Shown one piece after another: positions 1 to 12,554 of a stretch of DNA of 64,000 nt. The position numbers were made by a program, and so were the translations under genes. Under the pieces are notes generated by a model. That model saw only the letters and a list, made by a program, of their open reading frames with translations. It did not search any database and was not told where the DNA came from. The DNA comes from Pisolithus tinctorius (Eukaryota > Basidiomycota > Agaricomycetes > Boletales > Pisolithaceae): NCBI GenBank assembly GCA_024663395.1, contig JANFAH010000022.1, forward strand, positions 620,001 through 684,000, read 5' to 3'. Position 1 is the stretch's first letter, and every line of letters begins with the position of its first letter.

Positions 1-1
1 C

Positions 2-223
2 TTCTGGACGATGGGGAAGGAAGTGGGGGTGGATTATGGACAGGTATACGATGTACCTGCTGAAGGATTCGAGGAGGGGAAAAGGAAGAGAGATGCCGAA
101 CGGGGCGAATTTGAGCGTGACCACGACGGTGGAAGTAGAAGTAAGAGCCTTCTTGCAAAACTTGGTTTGAGGATGGCTACCAGTTCGAGCCGGAGAGGTT
201 ACGAACCACTCAGCCAAGTGTAA
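2..223 (+). CDS. C-terminal end of an unidentified protein, partial at the left edge
   Basis: An open frame enters from the left edge and stops at TAA (221-223). About 73 residues are visible: a charged Lys/Arg/Glu/Asp-rich stretch followed by a Ser/Arg-rich end closing in YEPLSQV. Such tails are common at the cytoplasmic C-terminus of fungal membrane proteins, but no domain is visible and no family is recognised. Codon use is unremarkable and the frame has no decay stops, unlike most of the window. It may be the last exon of a functional gene; the start lies outside the window. Confidence 0.35.
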   Translation, partial: FWTMGKEVGVDYGQVYDVPAEGFEEGKRKRDAERGEFERDHDGGSRSKSLLAKLGLRMATSSSRRGYEPLSQV

Positions 224-724
224 CTTACTTTCCCTATGTTCGCTGGTTTTCTTATGCCTTACGTCCGACGTGTATGCTATCCTGAATTCCTGTCTTATGT
301 AAATTGATCTATAATACTTTTTGTAAACCATGGAGTTTGTGCACCTAGACTATGTAAGGCATGCAAATTCAGGTTTGACATTCTGTACCTGACTGCACAA
401 ATATGCAAACCTCAAGTCATCAGTGCATGACAGACAATGGAGAAGGCTTTGAACTTTGTCTCTCTGAGAATGTTTGTGATTATAATTTCAGAATTTAAGC
501 TGTGGATTTTCTACTACAAGTTCTCCTGTCTTAAATATTATTGGCCATGTGGTGAAACTAACTAGAGGGGATGCTGTTTCCACCATGAAGACAATTGTCA
601 TCTAAATTTGAATCTGTTGAGTTGGCAATCATGATATGACATTGGTCAATCCTTACTAATCACAGGTATTACCACTATTGTTTAGATGCTATGAAATACA
701 AACTCATGTGCTGCAATGTAAAGA
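224..724. other. Intergenic, AT-rich
   Basis: No reading frame of substance and no repeat or transposon terminus was seen. It lies between two genes whose 3' ends converge, so it probably holds both 3' UTRs. Confidence 0.5.
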
Positions 725-3700
725 CTAGGCAGGTAGCTTGAAACATTCATGCCATCTATTGCCATGAGCAGTCTGACTCAAGTCCAACTCTATGCGAGAA
801 CCTCTGGGAATGACTACCCTGGTCCACATTGAGTACCACTGCCCCCAGAAGGTTGGGGGTATCCAAAGTAACAGTCTACCCTTGGGGCCTCTGACCCAGC
901 CATCACCATGCAACTTGACTGGTTCATTCCTCATAACTACATCTTCATACTGAAGTCCATCAAGAAGTTGTGCAGTGTCATGAATTGTATGTGAAGGGTT
1001 TGATGAGAAACATACAAGGCATGCTGCAGCTCCATGCCCCTCCAGAGGACAGCCAACTTGGATACCTCTCTTAGCATCCCAGACCCTCACAGTGTTGTCC
1101 TTTGAGCCTGAGACAATCCTCTTCCCATCAGGGGAGAATGCAACTGAGGTGACTGACTGGGTATGCCCCTGAAGAGGGCTGCCAATTTGGACACCTCTTT
1201 CAGCATCCCAGACCCTCACAGTGTTGTCCCTTGAGCCTGAGACAATCTTCCTCCCATCAGGAGAGAATGCAACAGAGTTGACTCAAACATTGTGCCCCTG
1301 TAAGTAGAGCTGGACAGCTGGCCAATCTTCAAATCCTCCATGAGCAACTTGAACAAGGTTTGAGAATTTTGGTGTGAGCATTTTTGCTACCATGGTATTC
1401 AAAGGGGTAGATGGCAGTGCAGAGATGTAAAGGTGTGGGGCACTGTGTGAGATTGCACTGCTGAAGTTGTGAATGAACTTTATCCCATCTTGTGCCAAAG
1501 CTACAGTCTCATCAAAACCACTTTGTGTCTGAGACTTGACATTAGTTGATATCAGATGTGAAAACTCAATACTCACAAGCAGCCACATTACAGTGCACCT
1601 AAGAGCATCTGTAGCATTTCCCAACACACCAAGAAGGCTTAGAGCCTCTAGCCAGAAGAGTAGCTTTTCACTTCCAAGCACCCCCTCCACCAATTTCGCA
1701 AGTGCCAAGTCAAATGCTGTCCTCTCCAAGTGTTGGGCCCAGAACCTGCATGAGTAAGATAGATGGGGTGGAATATTTTCGTTGATTCTCTTTTCCAAAT
1801 CAGCAACCTCGGAGTTACTCAAGTATGAATTTTCAAGTCCACATATATTGAAATGCAGCTCATTCGAAAGAATCCACAATGAGGCAAATGCAAGGTTGTA
1901 CATCTTGGGTTCACCAACAAAGTATGTCTGACTCCATGCAGGGTCAATCAGGAAGTCATAGAATGGTGCATGTAGTGGTTGGACAGGAGAAGACTGGTCT
2001 GTAATGCCACTCAATAGCAGGGACATGGATTCAAGAATGGCAACCATGTCATGATGGTCCTCATTGGCAGGGAAGTGACTGCACATCTTGCATAGTGCAT
2101 CTATATGCAGAGGTTTGAGTGTCAAAATGATCTGCTGCATGACAGAGCGGAATGGCATGAGTGCGGGCTGGTCATTGGGGATGGCATTTTTGAGGATTGC
2201 TTGGTACATGGCATCTAGTAGTCTGTCAAGTATGGGTTTACCCTCGGAGTGACCAGGCTTCAAGACCGGGTGACAGGGGTTAAGTCCAAGTGGCCAAAGT
2301 CAAGGCCGAGAGACAGGGGCCAAGTCTGGCTGGACCGGAGTCAAGGCCGGAGGTTAGGGGCTAAGTCTGGAGGACCAGACTTAAGGCCGGGAGCTCAGGA
2401 ATAAGGCCAGGAGCATGGGAAACCGACCGGTCTTGGAGTGCGCACAAGGGGAAGCCGGTCCGGGGTTGGATCTACCTCCCTTGGTCTCAGCTTATGTGCT
2501 GTACCCTTATGCAAGCCAGGGAGAGGTCCGGGACAGGGGCTGGGGATAGCTTAAGGCTCAGCCTTAGCTATAGAGTAGTGTCGGGGTGTAGTACAGGAGT
2601 TGAGGGTAATACTTAATTGATATTCTGACTGAGGGTGCTACGAAGTATGTACAGGGGTTAAATACATGAGGCCAGTCCAGGATAATGAACATAGAGCCGG
2701 ACTTGTGAATAAGCTATTAGTGAGATGTTTAGCAAGACAAGGATAGCCACAGTGGCTATGCAGAGGCTAATAGCCAAAGTCTGGGTGACCGGCATAACTG
2801 GGGTCGGACACAGGATTGTACAGTAAGCAAAGTCAGATGAATGGGCTAGACTAAATATAGTACAAACAAAGGGAAACAGACTGGAGTTATGTCCGGGTGA
2901 CCCAGACATAGACCTGGGAGGACCGGGGTGGAGCAGTGCAAGGCCGGGAGGCCGAAATGGACCGGAGATAGGGGTAAAACACCGGACTTAAGTTATTTAG
3001 ACCGGAGTTGGGTTTCCTAGGGCTGGAGTTGAGTTCTCTAGGCCAGAGTTAGGTTTTCTAGGCTGGACTGGGACCAGACTTGACCGGAGATAGGGGCTAG
3101 GGGTCCGGACTGGACTGGGACTGAGTCCGAGAGTCATGGATATGACATAGTCCACCTGATGGAAGAAGCATGATATTGTTGAAGTGTTCCTTGACTGATC
3201 CGTTTTTGACTGTACAACCCAGGTTTACAAGCTCACAGGCCAGACATGCCCATTCAAATAGACCTCCCACCTTCTGGGCAATCCTATAGACTTTGGTGGG
3301 TCCAACATCCTGAAGAGGGCCCAATTTTTTCATCATAAACAGATGGATATCATTTTCTTGTGATGCCACTAGGACGTTGTCCAACAAGGCTGCCCTCACA
3401 TGTGGAGCGGCACTAAGTGCATGCTTGATATCAGGAAATGAGCAGGATGTTATGAGGATGCAAACATTGCAAGGTAGGCCAGCAGCCTGCGCAGATGCAA
3501 GCACTGACAACAGCTCCCTCTGCAATTGTTCTGGACTGCTTTCATCCAATGTGTCGACAATGATGACCACATTCCCAACCACATGACCAAAGACCTTACA
3601 CAATGGTTCTAAAATAAGCTTCTGCCACTGGGGTGCAACATCAGAGGTGGTCTTCAGAGAACCATCCATTGCAAGTGCACCTGCTAAGGCTCGCTGGAAT

Positions 3701-5132
3701 GCAGGATCATGTCCTGCCAAATTGCACATGATGGTTCTGAATATCTTTTCTTTAAGATGCTTGGCCTGCCAGTCACAGGCAAAGCAAAAACAGGACCTGA
3801 CCCCTCCAACATTCTCAAATCACAGAGTGATCATATGTGCAATAGCAGATTTCCCTTTGCCAGCCTGCCCATGGAGCCAGAGAATGCATGGAACATTTTC
3901 ATCAGTGTCATAGATCCAGTCGATAATCTCTGCAAGGATTTCAGTTCTAGTCCCATCAAGGCATTTCTTGGTCCAATTGGGACCTGCACCGCTTGCATGG
4001 ACCAAACCATCCAAGTTCAGGTCTTCAAGTATGCAGAACACATCAACCCAGACCCCCTGATCTTCATGGCACCAGTATTGTTCCATCAGATTGTCTAGCA
4101 CCTGGATGTATGCAATGGAAATGTCTTGTGTCTCGTATTCTACATCTTTCCCTGATCTCTTCCCTGATGCCACATTTCATTAGGCTTGGGTGGTGAGCAA
4201 GTGGGATGGACATACAGAGGTCCTCTGTCATGGAATAATTCTTGATGAACTGCACCACACCACTGGTCATCAATGTGATCTTTGCAAAGGTTTCCCGCAT
4301 CCCAGACATATCCTTGGAGGTAGTTTCTTTCATGAGAAATTTGTACACCTTTCTGATTGTGTCCAGCAGGTGGGACAGGCGCTTGTCCCAGATCTCTTGA
4401 ACTACGAACATCTATGTACAACTATGTAAGATGAGGAGTGCATCCAAGAATGAGCACGTACCTGAGAAAGGGCTGCCAACATTCCCAGCGTCATCTGGGT
4501 GTTGGGATGGATCTGGCACAGACATGCAGTCAGAAGATGTATGTAGAGACATGAGTGCCTACCTTAGTAATGGTGGTAATGACTTGATTGAAATCTCTGA
4601 ATGGTTTTAGATATGTATCAGGAGGGCTTTGAGTCTCAGTGAATGTTGCACTTGCAACACTGGGAAGGTGAATAGCATCTTCATCAGTATTTGACATGGA
4701 ACCCATCCTGAAAGTCGGCTCAATGGCTGACATCTGAATCTGTCCAGTGAGCTCATTCAAAATCTTTGGAATATTAAAAGGGAGTAGATTTCATACTTCA
4801 TGGGTTGCAGCAGCCTGATATTGCCTTTGTTCTCTTTGTTCATAAATCACCCAATCAATATGTGTGTTGGTGCTCTCTCTGGTGGCAGAAGCTGCATAAC
4901 TTGGCTCGGATGGATGAGAGAATGCTGACATTGGACCTTGAGAGATGCTGCCTGATGCTTGAGTGTGAGAGGGTATGTGCCCAGCAGTAATGTGAGATGG
5001 TCCCTGTGACTGATTTTTAGCCAATTGACATATACAATTGGGAGAAAGGAGTAATCTATGTACTGAAGAAGGGTCGAAGTTGGGTTGGTTCATATTGGTA
5101 GTGCGAGGTTTCTTTGACTGCTTACTGGACAT
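725..5132 (-). pseudogene. NACHT-WD40 STAND NTPase (fungal NLR-like), disrupted
   Basis: The family consists of signal-transducing NTPases with an N-terminal effector region, a NACHT nucleotide switch and a WD40 sensor, several of which act in fungal non-self recognition. Reading from ATG at 5132: a low-complexity N-terminus, the helical region with FRDFNQVITTITK and IWDKRLSHLLDTIRKVYKFL, then Walker A (GQAGKGKSA, about 3.84 kb), Walker B (VVIIVDTLDES, about 3.56 kb), a helical linker, two WD40 repeats (0.95-1.28 kb) and the usual family C-terminus (GPKGRLLLW, VIPRG). Introns are visible, e.g. 4164-4215, which joins EDL to WKRSGKD in frame. The gene is broken by a solo LTR at 2224-3147, whose removal restores SGGLLDAMYQ, and by two in-frame TGA codons at 3820-3822 (Trp expected) and 1283-1285. 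Otherwise the frame is intact, so inactivation looks recent. Two WD40 units is very few for this family. Confidence 0.85.
2224..3147 (-). mobile_element. Solo LTR, family E, inside the NACHT-WD40 gene
   Basis: A 924-bp block starting TGTCAAG and ending TATGACA on the + strand, flanked by a perfect 5-bp duplication TAGTC (2219-2223 and 3148-3152). The host frame closes exactly when block and one duplication are removed. Termini and internal landmarks (a segment with GTGCTGTACCC, an ATTGATATTCTGACT segment) resemble the LTR of element F at 49 and 56 kb, so it belongs to a related Ty3/gypsy family. It is rich in CCGG-type motifs. No internal region remains, so it is a recombination product. Confidence 0.88.
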
Positions 5133-5628
5133 TGCAAAGAAATGAGTAACTCGACACATACCATCGACAGAAATGAAAGAGCGCCCTACCAAAGGAGGAT
5201 AAAACCTAGATGAATCCACAGTGCTGAAGAGATGTTTCTTTGTCTGATTGTTATCCATTGAGAAATGGGTAGTTCATATGAGGTTTGTGAGCTTGATTGG
5301 AGAGTGAGTGTCAACAAGGACAGAGTAACTTGAAGGGCTGTGGATGTGCAGATTGCCATGAGGACCAACTAGCACAGCTGACACATGCCAGCCTTGAGGA
5401 AGCAAAAACTTGTACCTTCAGATCCAGGCTACCAAATTTCCCCCTCTCCAGGGCATGTCCACTCTTATGGGAGCACTAGTTGAAGCATCATGAAGCATCA
5501 CAAGAGTATCTCAGGTCAATGAAATATTTCATGTCTTATAGCCTCCCCCACTATCGAAATGACCTTGTAAGACAGCAATTGTTAGGTGTAATTACCATTG
5601 ATGTCCAGTAAACCTCTTACAGGCACAA
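5133..5628. other. Upstream region of the NACHT-WD40 gene
   Basis: The frame of the first exon stays open up to an ATG at 5258, so the start could lie there; 5132 is preferred because MSSKQSKKP is a typical beginning for this family. The rest holds no recognisable gene. It probably contains the promoter; no core element was identified with confidence. Confidence 0.4.
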
Positions 5629-6802
5629 TCAGTGTCACACACCAAAGGTGTTGTGGACATGGTTACAGCTGACTCTGCCTAACTTGTTGACAAGTTGTGC
5701 ACAATGCCCATGCATGCAGATGAAGACTAAAGGCCTCATGTGTAGAAAGACTGCTGGACATTAACAGTCATCCTTCACACAAGAACAAGTTGTCAGTGCT
5801 AAAGAGAAAAGAGGAAGCAAGTTAAGTGCACATTAAAAGGTTTTTAGTGCCCATGTATGGCATTCTGGTTTTCATCATTGTGGGACACAACTTCTGGGAA
5901 GCATGTGACTAAAGTAAGGTTGAAGGGAAAATTGCCTAGGATCATCCCAAGGGGTGCTGCATGGAAGGAGAAGTCAAGAAAGGAACTAGAAGGTGGTGGG
6001 GGAATTCAAGCAAGAGCTGCAGAATTTAATTCTGGACAGATGTAGATGTGTGAGGAACAGCAAGATGGGTATATGAAATTCTGAGAAGCTGATATGTGCC
6101 AGGAGCAGTGTATTTGGAGTGTGGGGGATACAGGATAAGGTGTACAGGACTGGGGGATGCAAGAGACATGAAGACCACTGGAGATGCTGGAGATGCTGTA
6201 GACTCAATATATGCACTTAGACTCTGAAAACTTTCAAACTCGTAGAACACACACTGATGGCAACTCTAAAGGTGGGTGGTATATTTCTGACATCATGGCA
6301 GAATTATATAGTACAGGGAAAGTAGGTATGAGTTGGAGTAAGGTGGGGTGGAAAAACTAAAAGACTGGAAAATAAAGGAAAGGACATCAGACATCAGTGA
6401 AATACAGATGCACATGAAATAGTCCAGTGGTTAGTAGACAAGAGTAAGAACAGGACAATGGTAAGGGGTATCTTCCAACAGAATGAGAGTATGCATACAA
6501 GTGGGAGGTGGAGCTGAGTGGCACAGGAGGGCAGAGCATAGCATACTGGCACAAAGTCCAGCTTGCAGAATTTAGGGCGACAGGGGAAACTGGAGTTTTT
6601 TAGAGGTAAGTGGCATGGATGACTGGTGGCATGGCTACTGAATTCCAGATGACTCTGTGCAAATGAGGAATTTCTGGATCAGTGTTTTGATGATTGAGCA
6701 ACATGTGGAAGGTTGGTAGAAACCCTGAAGGTGACAGGGGTTGGGAGGAAACACAGACACAAGTGGGAAAAATTCCGAAATGGGTTTGTTGTAGAGGCCT
6801 GC

Positions 6803-7252
6803 TGTTATGCTCAACTGAAGTCAAGGTGTAGGGAGAGCTCAAACACAGTCTAAGGTTTCTACTGAGCAACAGCTGCAGTAACCTTCATAAACAACGAAGG
6901 ATTTAGGCAATGCTGGTAAGAGTGGTCCTGGTTAGGGACACTGAGGGTGAAGTTCTGAAGAATGCTGCATATGATTGAGCAGCTCAAGTCTGGGTTTCCA
7001 GGACTTGAGCCAGCAGTCTAAATACTACACAAGAACAGACCATGAGGTGTCTGCATGTAAATGAGGTAACTACACCATTGGTTGAACAATGATGACACAT
7101 GTCTGAAGCATGTTATGAGAATGTATCACTAGTGGTGGAAATAGAGAGCCATCAGATCAGAGGGAAGACAGCTCTAAATGGAAAAGATGTCCAACGGATC
7201 AAACACAAGGTAAACGTACAGTAAAAGGAAAAGCTAGGGGTGAAACGTAACA
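6803..7252 (-). repeat. A1 3' LTR
   Basis: A 450-bp LTR ending GTAACA, followed inwards by the purine tract GAAAGGGGG (read on the minus strand). It differs from the partner LTR at 25106 at roughly twenty sites, many of them TG in one copy and CA in the other. Confidence 0.9.
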
Positions 7253-9661
7253 CTACCCCCTTTCTAAGCATTGAAGTCTCTGACTTCAACTATTCTCCAT
7301 AAGGCTCTCCAGTCATATTGCTGATGGCAGAGTCATCAAAGTCAAAATCATTGTCGTACAGATCATTATCCTCACTCCCAACAAGGGTATGATCATCCAC
7401 CACAGCAGGGGTGGCAATTCTGTCCTGTAAAGGATGACAGGGGCATAACAAAGGACATTGGGCTTGAGTATGCCCAGGACGAGTAGCATGGCAGAGGGGA
7501 CATTCATAGAGTCCACAGTTGACACAAATGTGGCCAAGATGACAGCAGATGTAACATGTCTGGCAATAGCGAGGGTCAGATGGAGTAAGTGGCCTGTCAA
7601 ACTCGGTCATAGTGTTCAGCACAGGGGAAGGAGGTAACTGTGTGAGGGTTTCGACGATGTTTAACATGTAGTCGAGTTCAGCACAGGAAATGCCAAAGGC
7701 AGTTTTGGGATCCACCTCAGACAGAGAGTCATGAGATTCACAGGGTTGGGGATCGGGGCCTGACAGGCAACAGGCATGGGGTCTATCAGCTCTTCGAAGA
7801 GAGCAAGAGGAGTGGGAGGAATGGGAGGACGATGATGGCAATGACACCAGGGGGGAAGAAGACATGGAGGAAACTGGGGGAGATGTTTCAGTCAATGGCC
7901 TTTGAGAGCCAGGAGGAGGGGGTGCAATCAACATAGGGTATTGACGAATGTTAAAAATGAGGTCTGCACCTCCAAGGACATCAAAAAGTTTAAGGAGCAG
8001 GGGAACCTGCTGGACAGTGATTTCATTTAAGATGGTATGTGCTGGGGACAGCAAAGGGTTCTGGCAGTTGATGTATTGGGAAAGTTCCTCAAGCCAGAGG
8101 GCTTGGATAGTGGCGTGATATACAAGATCAAGGGGAGAGTTTTCATCTACTTCATGGTAGATGGTGCCGATGACAGCAGGGTCAGCGATGAAGAGTTGAT
8201 AAGAGGCGATCATTTGATCGCTAGCAGGCTGTTGTTGACGACAAGCAAAGGGGGTGTGGCAATGAGAGGGTTCATGAGGGTAAGTGTAGCGATGAGGGGG
8301 CATTTCGAGAGTGACATTTCTGACAGTACAGGTGGAGCGTCGAGTGGGTTGTTTCTGAGGGGGGAAGTCTTTTGGGAATTGTTTCTTATATGCAGAGAGC
8401 ATATCATCCATGTGTTCAAGGTGTTTCTTTCTGCCATGAGTTTTTGGAAGAAGGGTAACCCTTCCATTTGATTAAGAAGGCGTGTCCATGGCTGGACCTT
8501 TTATGGCCAACTATTGCTTCTACCTTGTACTCTTCTTCTTTGTTGATAAGGTCAGGCAGGGGAGTTGGGAAGTTTGGTCCATGGATGTCATTTTTGTGAT
8601 AGGGCAATAAGAGGGAAGTGTGGAAGATGTTATGAATCTTCCATTGTGCAGGAATTGTGAGGCAATACGTGATCGGAGATAGGATGTCAGAGATGGTGAA
8701 GGGTCCTTCTCGTTTTGGTGTGAGCTTCCTATTTTCATAGGAGCATTTCAAATTTTGGGCTTCCAGCCAAACCTTATCACCTTTTTGGAAAGGGGTGAAG
8801 GGTCGTGATGAGTGGTCTTTCATAGTTTTTTGAGCTAGGTCATGTGCTGTGAGGGCTTCCTCTCTAGCTTTTCAGAGTTCCTTGAGTCTAGACTTGGTGG
8901 TGGGAAGGTGGGTGTCCGCAATCAGGGACAGAAGAGGTTTTGGTTCATACCTGTACATGAGGTAGAATGGTGATTGTTGAGTGACAGAATGAGGTTGGTG
9001 ATTATGTGCAAACTCTGCCATTGGGAGATTGTCCACCCACAAGGCAGGGTCATTCTGGCAAAAGATGTGGAGATAGGTGTCCACTTCTTGGTTCACTCAT
9101 TCTGTTTCTCCATCAGTTTGAGGGTGGTATGCTGTTGACAATGCGAGGGAATATTCCAAAAGGGAAGCAAGTTCTTTTGTGAATGCAAAGGTGAACTGAG
9201 GGCCTCGATCTGATATGATTTTGTCATACAACCTGAAGTGGGAGTAGACTTTCTTGAAAAAGAGTGCTGCAATGTTGGCAGTGGATGCAGTTTTCTTTGT
9301 TGGTGTTAAAATTACCCCCTTTGTAAGCCCATGGTCTACCATGACCAAGAGGGAATCATAACCCTTTGAAAGGGGTAGGTCAGTAACCAGATCGTAAGAG
9401 ATCTGTTGGAAGGGTCAGGTCATGGTGGAGGGGATGGGTGTAAGGGGAGGTGTTGTCAGGTGGGTGTTAACTTTATTCTGCTGGCATGTAGCACAGCCTT
9501 CAACATATTTTCAGATGAAGGACACAAGTCTGGGCCACCAGAACTTGGAAGAGACAAGTTGATGGGTTTTCAAGACACCAGGGTGTCCAGCAGAGGGGTG
9601 GTCATGGTGATTGGATACAACCATCTGTCAGAGGGTAGGATCATCAGGAATGTATACCCAG
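7253..9661 (-). pseudogene. A1 pol, C-terminal part (integrase core, chromodomain, zinc-knuckle tail)
   Basis: Continuation of A1 pol beyond the B insertion. Integrase core landmarks are the segment reading DRGPQF (about 9.2 kb) and YHPQTDGETE (about 9.1 kb); then come the GPF-type module (KREGPFTISD), a chromodomain (YKVEAIVGHKR, FLIKWKGYPSSKNSW), and a tail of about 370 residues with CYICCHLGHICVNC and an acidic end. The frame is broken near 8.41, 8.83 and 9.1 kb. The tail frame 7290-8411 is the longest intact piece. Confidence 0.85.
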
Positions 9662-11461
9662 TGTGAGTCAAAGTGTGGACTGCTGGTATAAACCAAACAA
9701 ATCCAACACCAAAGACAAATAAAGTGCGAGTGGTGGTTTGCCTCCATGGAACCTGGAGTGCAGAAACCTAAGAGGGGGAAACTTCAATGGGAGGGTGCTC
9801 CTAGCACAAGTCGTTGACGAGTTATGCAGGAGAGGATGAATGAATGCTGATTGAGAAGGGGATGCTGAACAAAGCAGGGGTGTTCAGCCGAAAGGACTTG
9901 GGAGTAATAGACTTTGATAGAATATGCTCCTGGCACAAGTCAATGACGAGTTATGCAGGAGTGGAAGAATGACTAAGCAAGAGGTTGCTGACTAAGAGGA
10001 AGCTTCAGATGAATGATGGAGGCAGATAGACTCTTCTGAATGAGCCTCAACTGTCGACGACAAGATATGCTGAGCTGAGCTGACTTCTGGATTGCTTCTG
10101 ATTGCTTCCTGGTAGCTAAGTACACAGGGGTTTATATACTGTGGGGGGAGCACAGCTTGTGACAAACAAGGCACAAACACTTGGTAAGTAATGAGTAAGG
10201 ACTGGGTAATCATGATGAGTAAGTGAGAAATGAAAAGTAAGCAAGCAAAGAAGATTGGTAAGTATTGGCAATGAATGAGTCAAGGATAGTCAAAATATCA
10301 CAAAAAAAGTCAAATAGAATCAGAAACTGAGTAAGCGCACTGATATCACATTAGGGGGTGGCGATGCAAGTTAGATCTCAGCAGAGACATCTCTAGATCC
10401 AAAGACAGCATGACAGATGGATGGTGTTTCCAGATAGGGAAATATTAACTCCAGAATTGAAGGGCATGAGTCAGATGTCAAAAGGGGCTAGGGCATTGGG
10501 GGTCTGTGGGGCAATGAGAGCATATGCAATTGCATCTCCCACCCTTTCATCCTCTCAGCGAAGTTAGCAAAAACTTCATGAATGGGGCTCTGATGGAGGA
10601 GGAGGAGGAGAAGGAGGGACGTCTTCTGCTGGATCTTGCAGTAGGAAGGCAAGATGCATGTCATACTCATCATGAATGCGATCAGGGAGGCTGGAGAACA
10701 GTAGACCATACTGCAGCTGTCGCAATGCAGGAAGAATGATGGACAAGACTGGAATAAAGACAGTGCAGGGAGCAGGGAGGAATGATCCATATGCTTCATC
10801 AACTGGGGAGACTGAAACAACCACATAAGACCTTTCTAACTGAGTGACAGACCTGAGGCGACCAAAGAATGTCCTTCTGGAAGTCATACTGACAAGGAGA
10901 ACACGCTGACCAAGCTGCATGGGATGAGATGGGGCTGACAACAACAGGATGAACCAGGGGGCTTCAGGATGGAAGCTGGTGGGAACGCCTGGCAGATATA
11001 TGTAGCCACTGTCTCTGGCAAATGAGACAAGTGAGATGATCGATGAAGAGGTGGCCATGATTGATGGACTTAGCGAAATGAGCATCTGATGGATGGAGTG
11101 CTGTAGAAATGTGCAGGGTGTGGGGATCCTCTCCAAATTTGGAAGGAAGAATCGTGGGGCTGAGCACTTTAGGCGAGTGTGGGAATGGAGTCGATATCTT
11201 CAGAAATGGTGGAGATATGATGAAAACCAGAATGCTGTACACGGGTGCTAAAAACCTGTAATGTGCGCTTAACTCGCTTCCTCTTTTCTCTTTAGCACTG
11301 AAGACTCGTTCTTGTGTGAAGGATGACTGTTCACGTCCAACAGTCTTTCTACGCATGAGGCCTTTAGTCTTCATCTGCGTGCCTGGGCATTGTGTGCAAC
11401 TTGTCAACGAGTTAGGCAGAGTCAGCTGTAACCATGTCCACAACACCTTTGGTGTGTGACA
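9662..11461 (-). repeat. B 3' LTR, 1.8 kb
   Basis: Long LTR of the full B element. It contains a frame of about 160 codons in U3 (ATG..TGA, 11058 down to about 10578), a TATA box (TATATAAA on the minus strand, near 10.13 kb) and three copies of the palindromic motif described under findings. Confidence 0.88.
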
Positions 11462-11591
11462 TCCACTGGCAAGAAGAAATGCAATCATCCCCAATTGTGA
11501 CCAAGCAGGGAACCCAGGGAAAACAAAAGAAAAATGAAGGAAGGAATGACAGGCAATCAGTATCATAACAAATGAAAAAGACATGAAAAGA

Positions 11592-12419
11592 TCATGAATA
11601 GTCGTCTGAGTCGTAGTCATTATCGTTATTGGTGTCTTTGTTTTCATCATTTGTTTCATCTTCATCATCGTCATCATCATCACTGTTGTCATCGTTACTG
11701 CTGTTATTATCCTCTTCTTCATCTCTTTCTTCTTCCATAATGCTGGGTAAGGGAGTGTGGCAAGAATAATAAGGAATGAGTCGAAATGCTGCGACACCTT
11801 GAGCAGAAACGGTGCCATTGAGTTCTTTAAGGACATAGGAGCCTCCCTTGGTGCGACAAATGACCTCATAGGGACCAAGGTAGTGTGGCTTTGACTTGCG
11901 ATCCAGTTCTTTCTCTATCTGCATGTTGTGAACCAATACCAAATCTCCTGGCTCATAAGCTGACTTCATCAACCGTAAAGCATACCTCTTCTCAAACTGA
12001 CCCTTGGAGTGTAAACGAGACTTCTGTAATGTAGCGAAAGTGGCACTGATATCTTCTTCTCTCCTTTCCAACTGATGAATGCGAAGTGCGAGAAGCTCTT
12101 GAGACGACATTCCAGAGTAGAATCCTTCAACCAGATAGGTAGACTCAAAGAGATCAAAAGGCAGGACAGGATCAAGACCATGTAGCAGGAAGTAGGGGCT
12201 GAATCCAGTGGAGTGACGAGTAGTGACCTTGTCTGCAAAGAACGCATGATGGACCTTGGATGGCCAAAGGGAAAGATCTCCTTCACAAGCCTTGATGATA
12301 GCCTCTCTGATAACAAAGTGACCATGTTCCACAACTCCATTTGCCCTGGAATTATATGGGGAGATGTGAATCTGAGGAATGGAGTAGTGCTTCATGAGTT
12401 TCTCAAAGGTGCCCTTCAC
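11592..12419 (-). pseudogene. B integrase core end and C-terminal acidic tail
   Basis: Second half of the B integrase. It continues the frame above after a single TGA at 12555-12557 (AARDDLS expected). Core landmarks are VVTDNGSE just upstream and the VVEHGH segment carrying the catalytic Glu. Then come the GPY-type module (LGPYEVICRTKGGSYVLKEL) and, instead of a chromodomain, about 50 residues made almost only of Asp, Glu, Asn and Ser, ending DYDSDDYS. The TAG at 11592 is taken as the natural end of pol. Confidence 0.8.
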
Positions 12420-12554
12420 CTCACTGCCATTATCAGTGACAACCTGGGCAATAACACCATAATGACAGAAGACCTCCTCCCAGAAGAACTTAGCAAGACT
12501 GTCTGCATTGGCATGACGAAGAGCATGACCTTCTGCAGCGAGGGAAAGATCATC

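Noticed and set aside
4064..4173. Apparent frameshift in the NACHT-WD40 gene
   Set aside because: It is a 52-bp intron (4164-4215, GTATGT..CATCAG); splicing joins EDL to WKRSGKD in frame.
5879..6802. Insertion C as a DNA transposon
   Set aside because: No terminal inverted repeat could be matched; TG..CA ends with a 4-bp duplication fit a solo LTR better.
10524..10739. Short + strand frames inside the B LTRs
   Set aside because: Shadows on the antisense of the U3 region; only the sense frame is kept across copies.
11462..11500. Polypurine tract of element B
   Set aside because: No convincing purine run directly precedes the 3' LTR; the LTR border rests on the A1 flanks instead.
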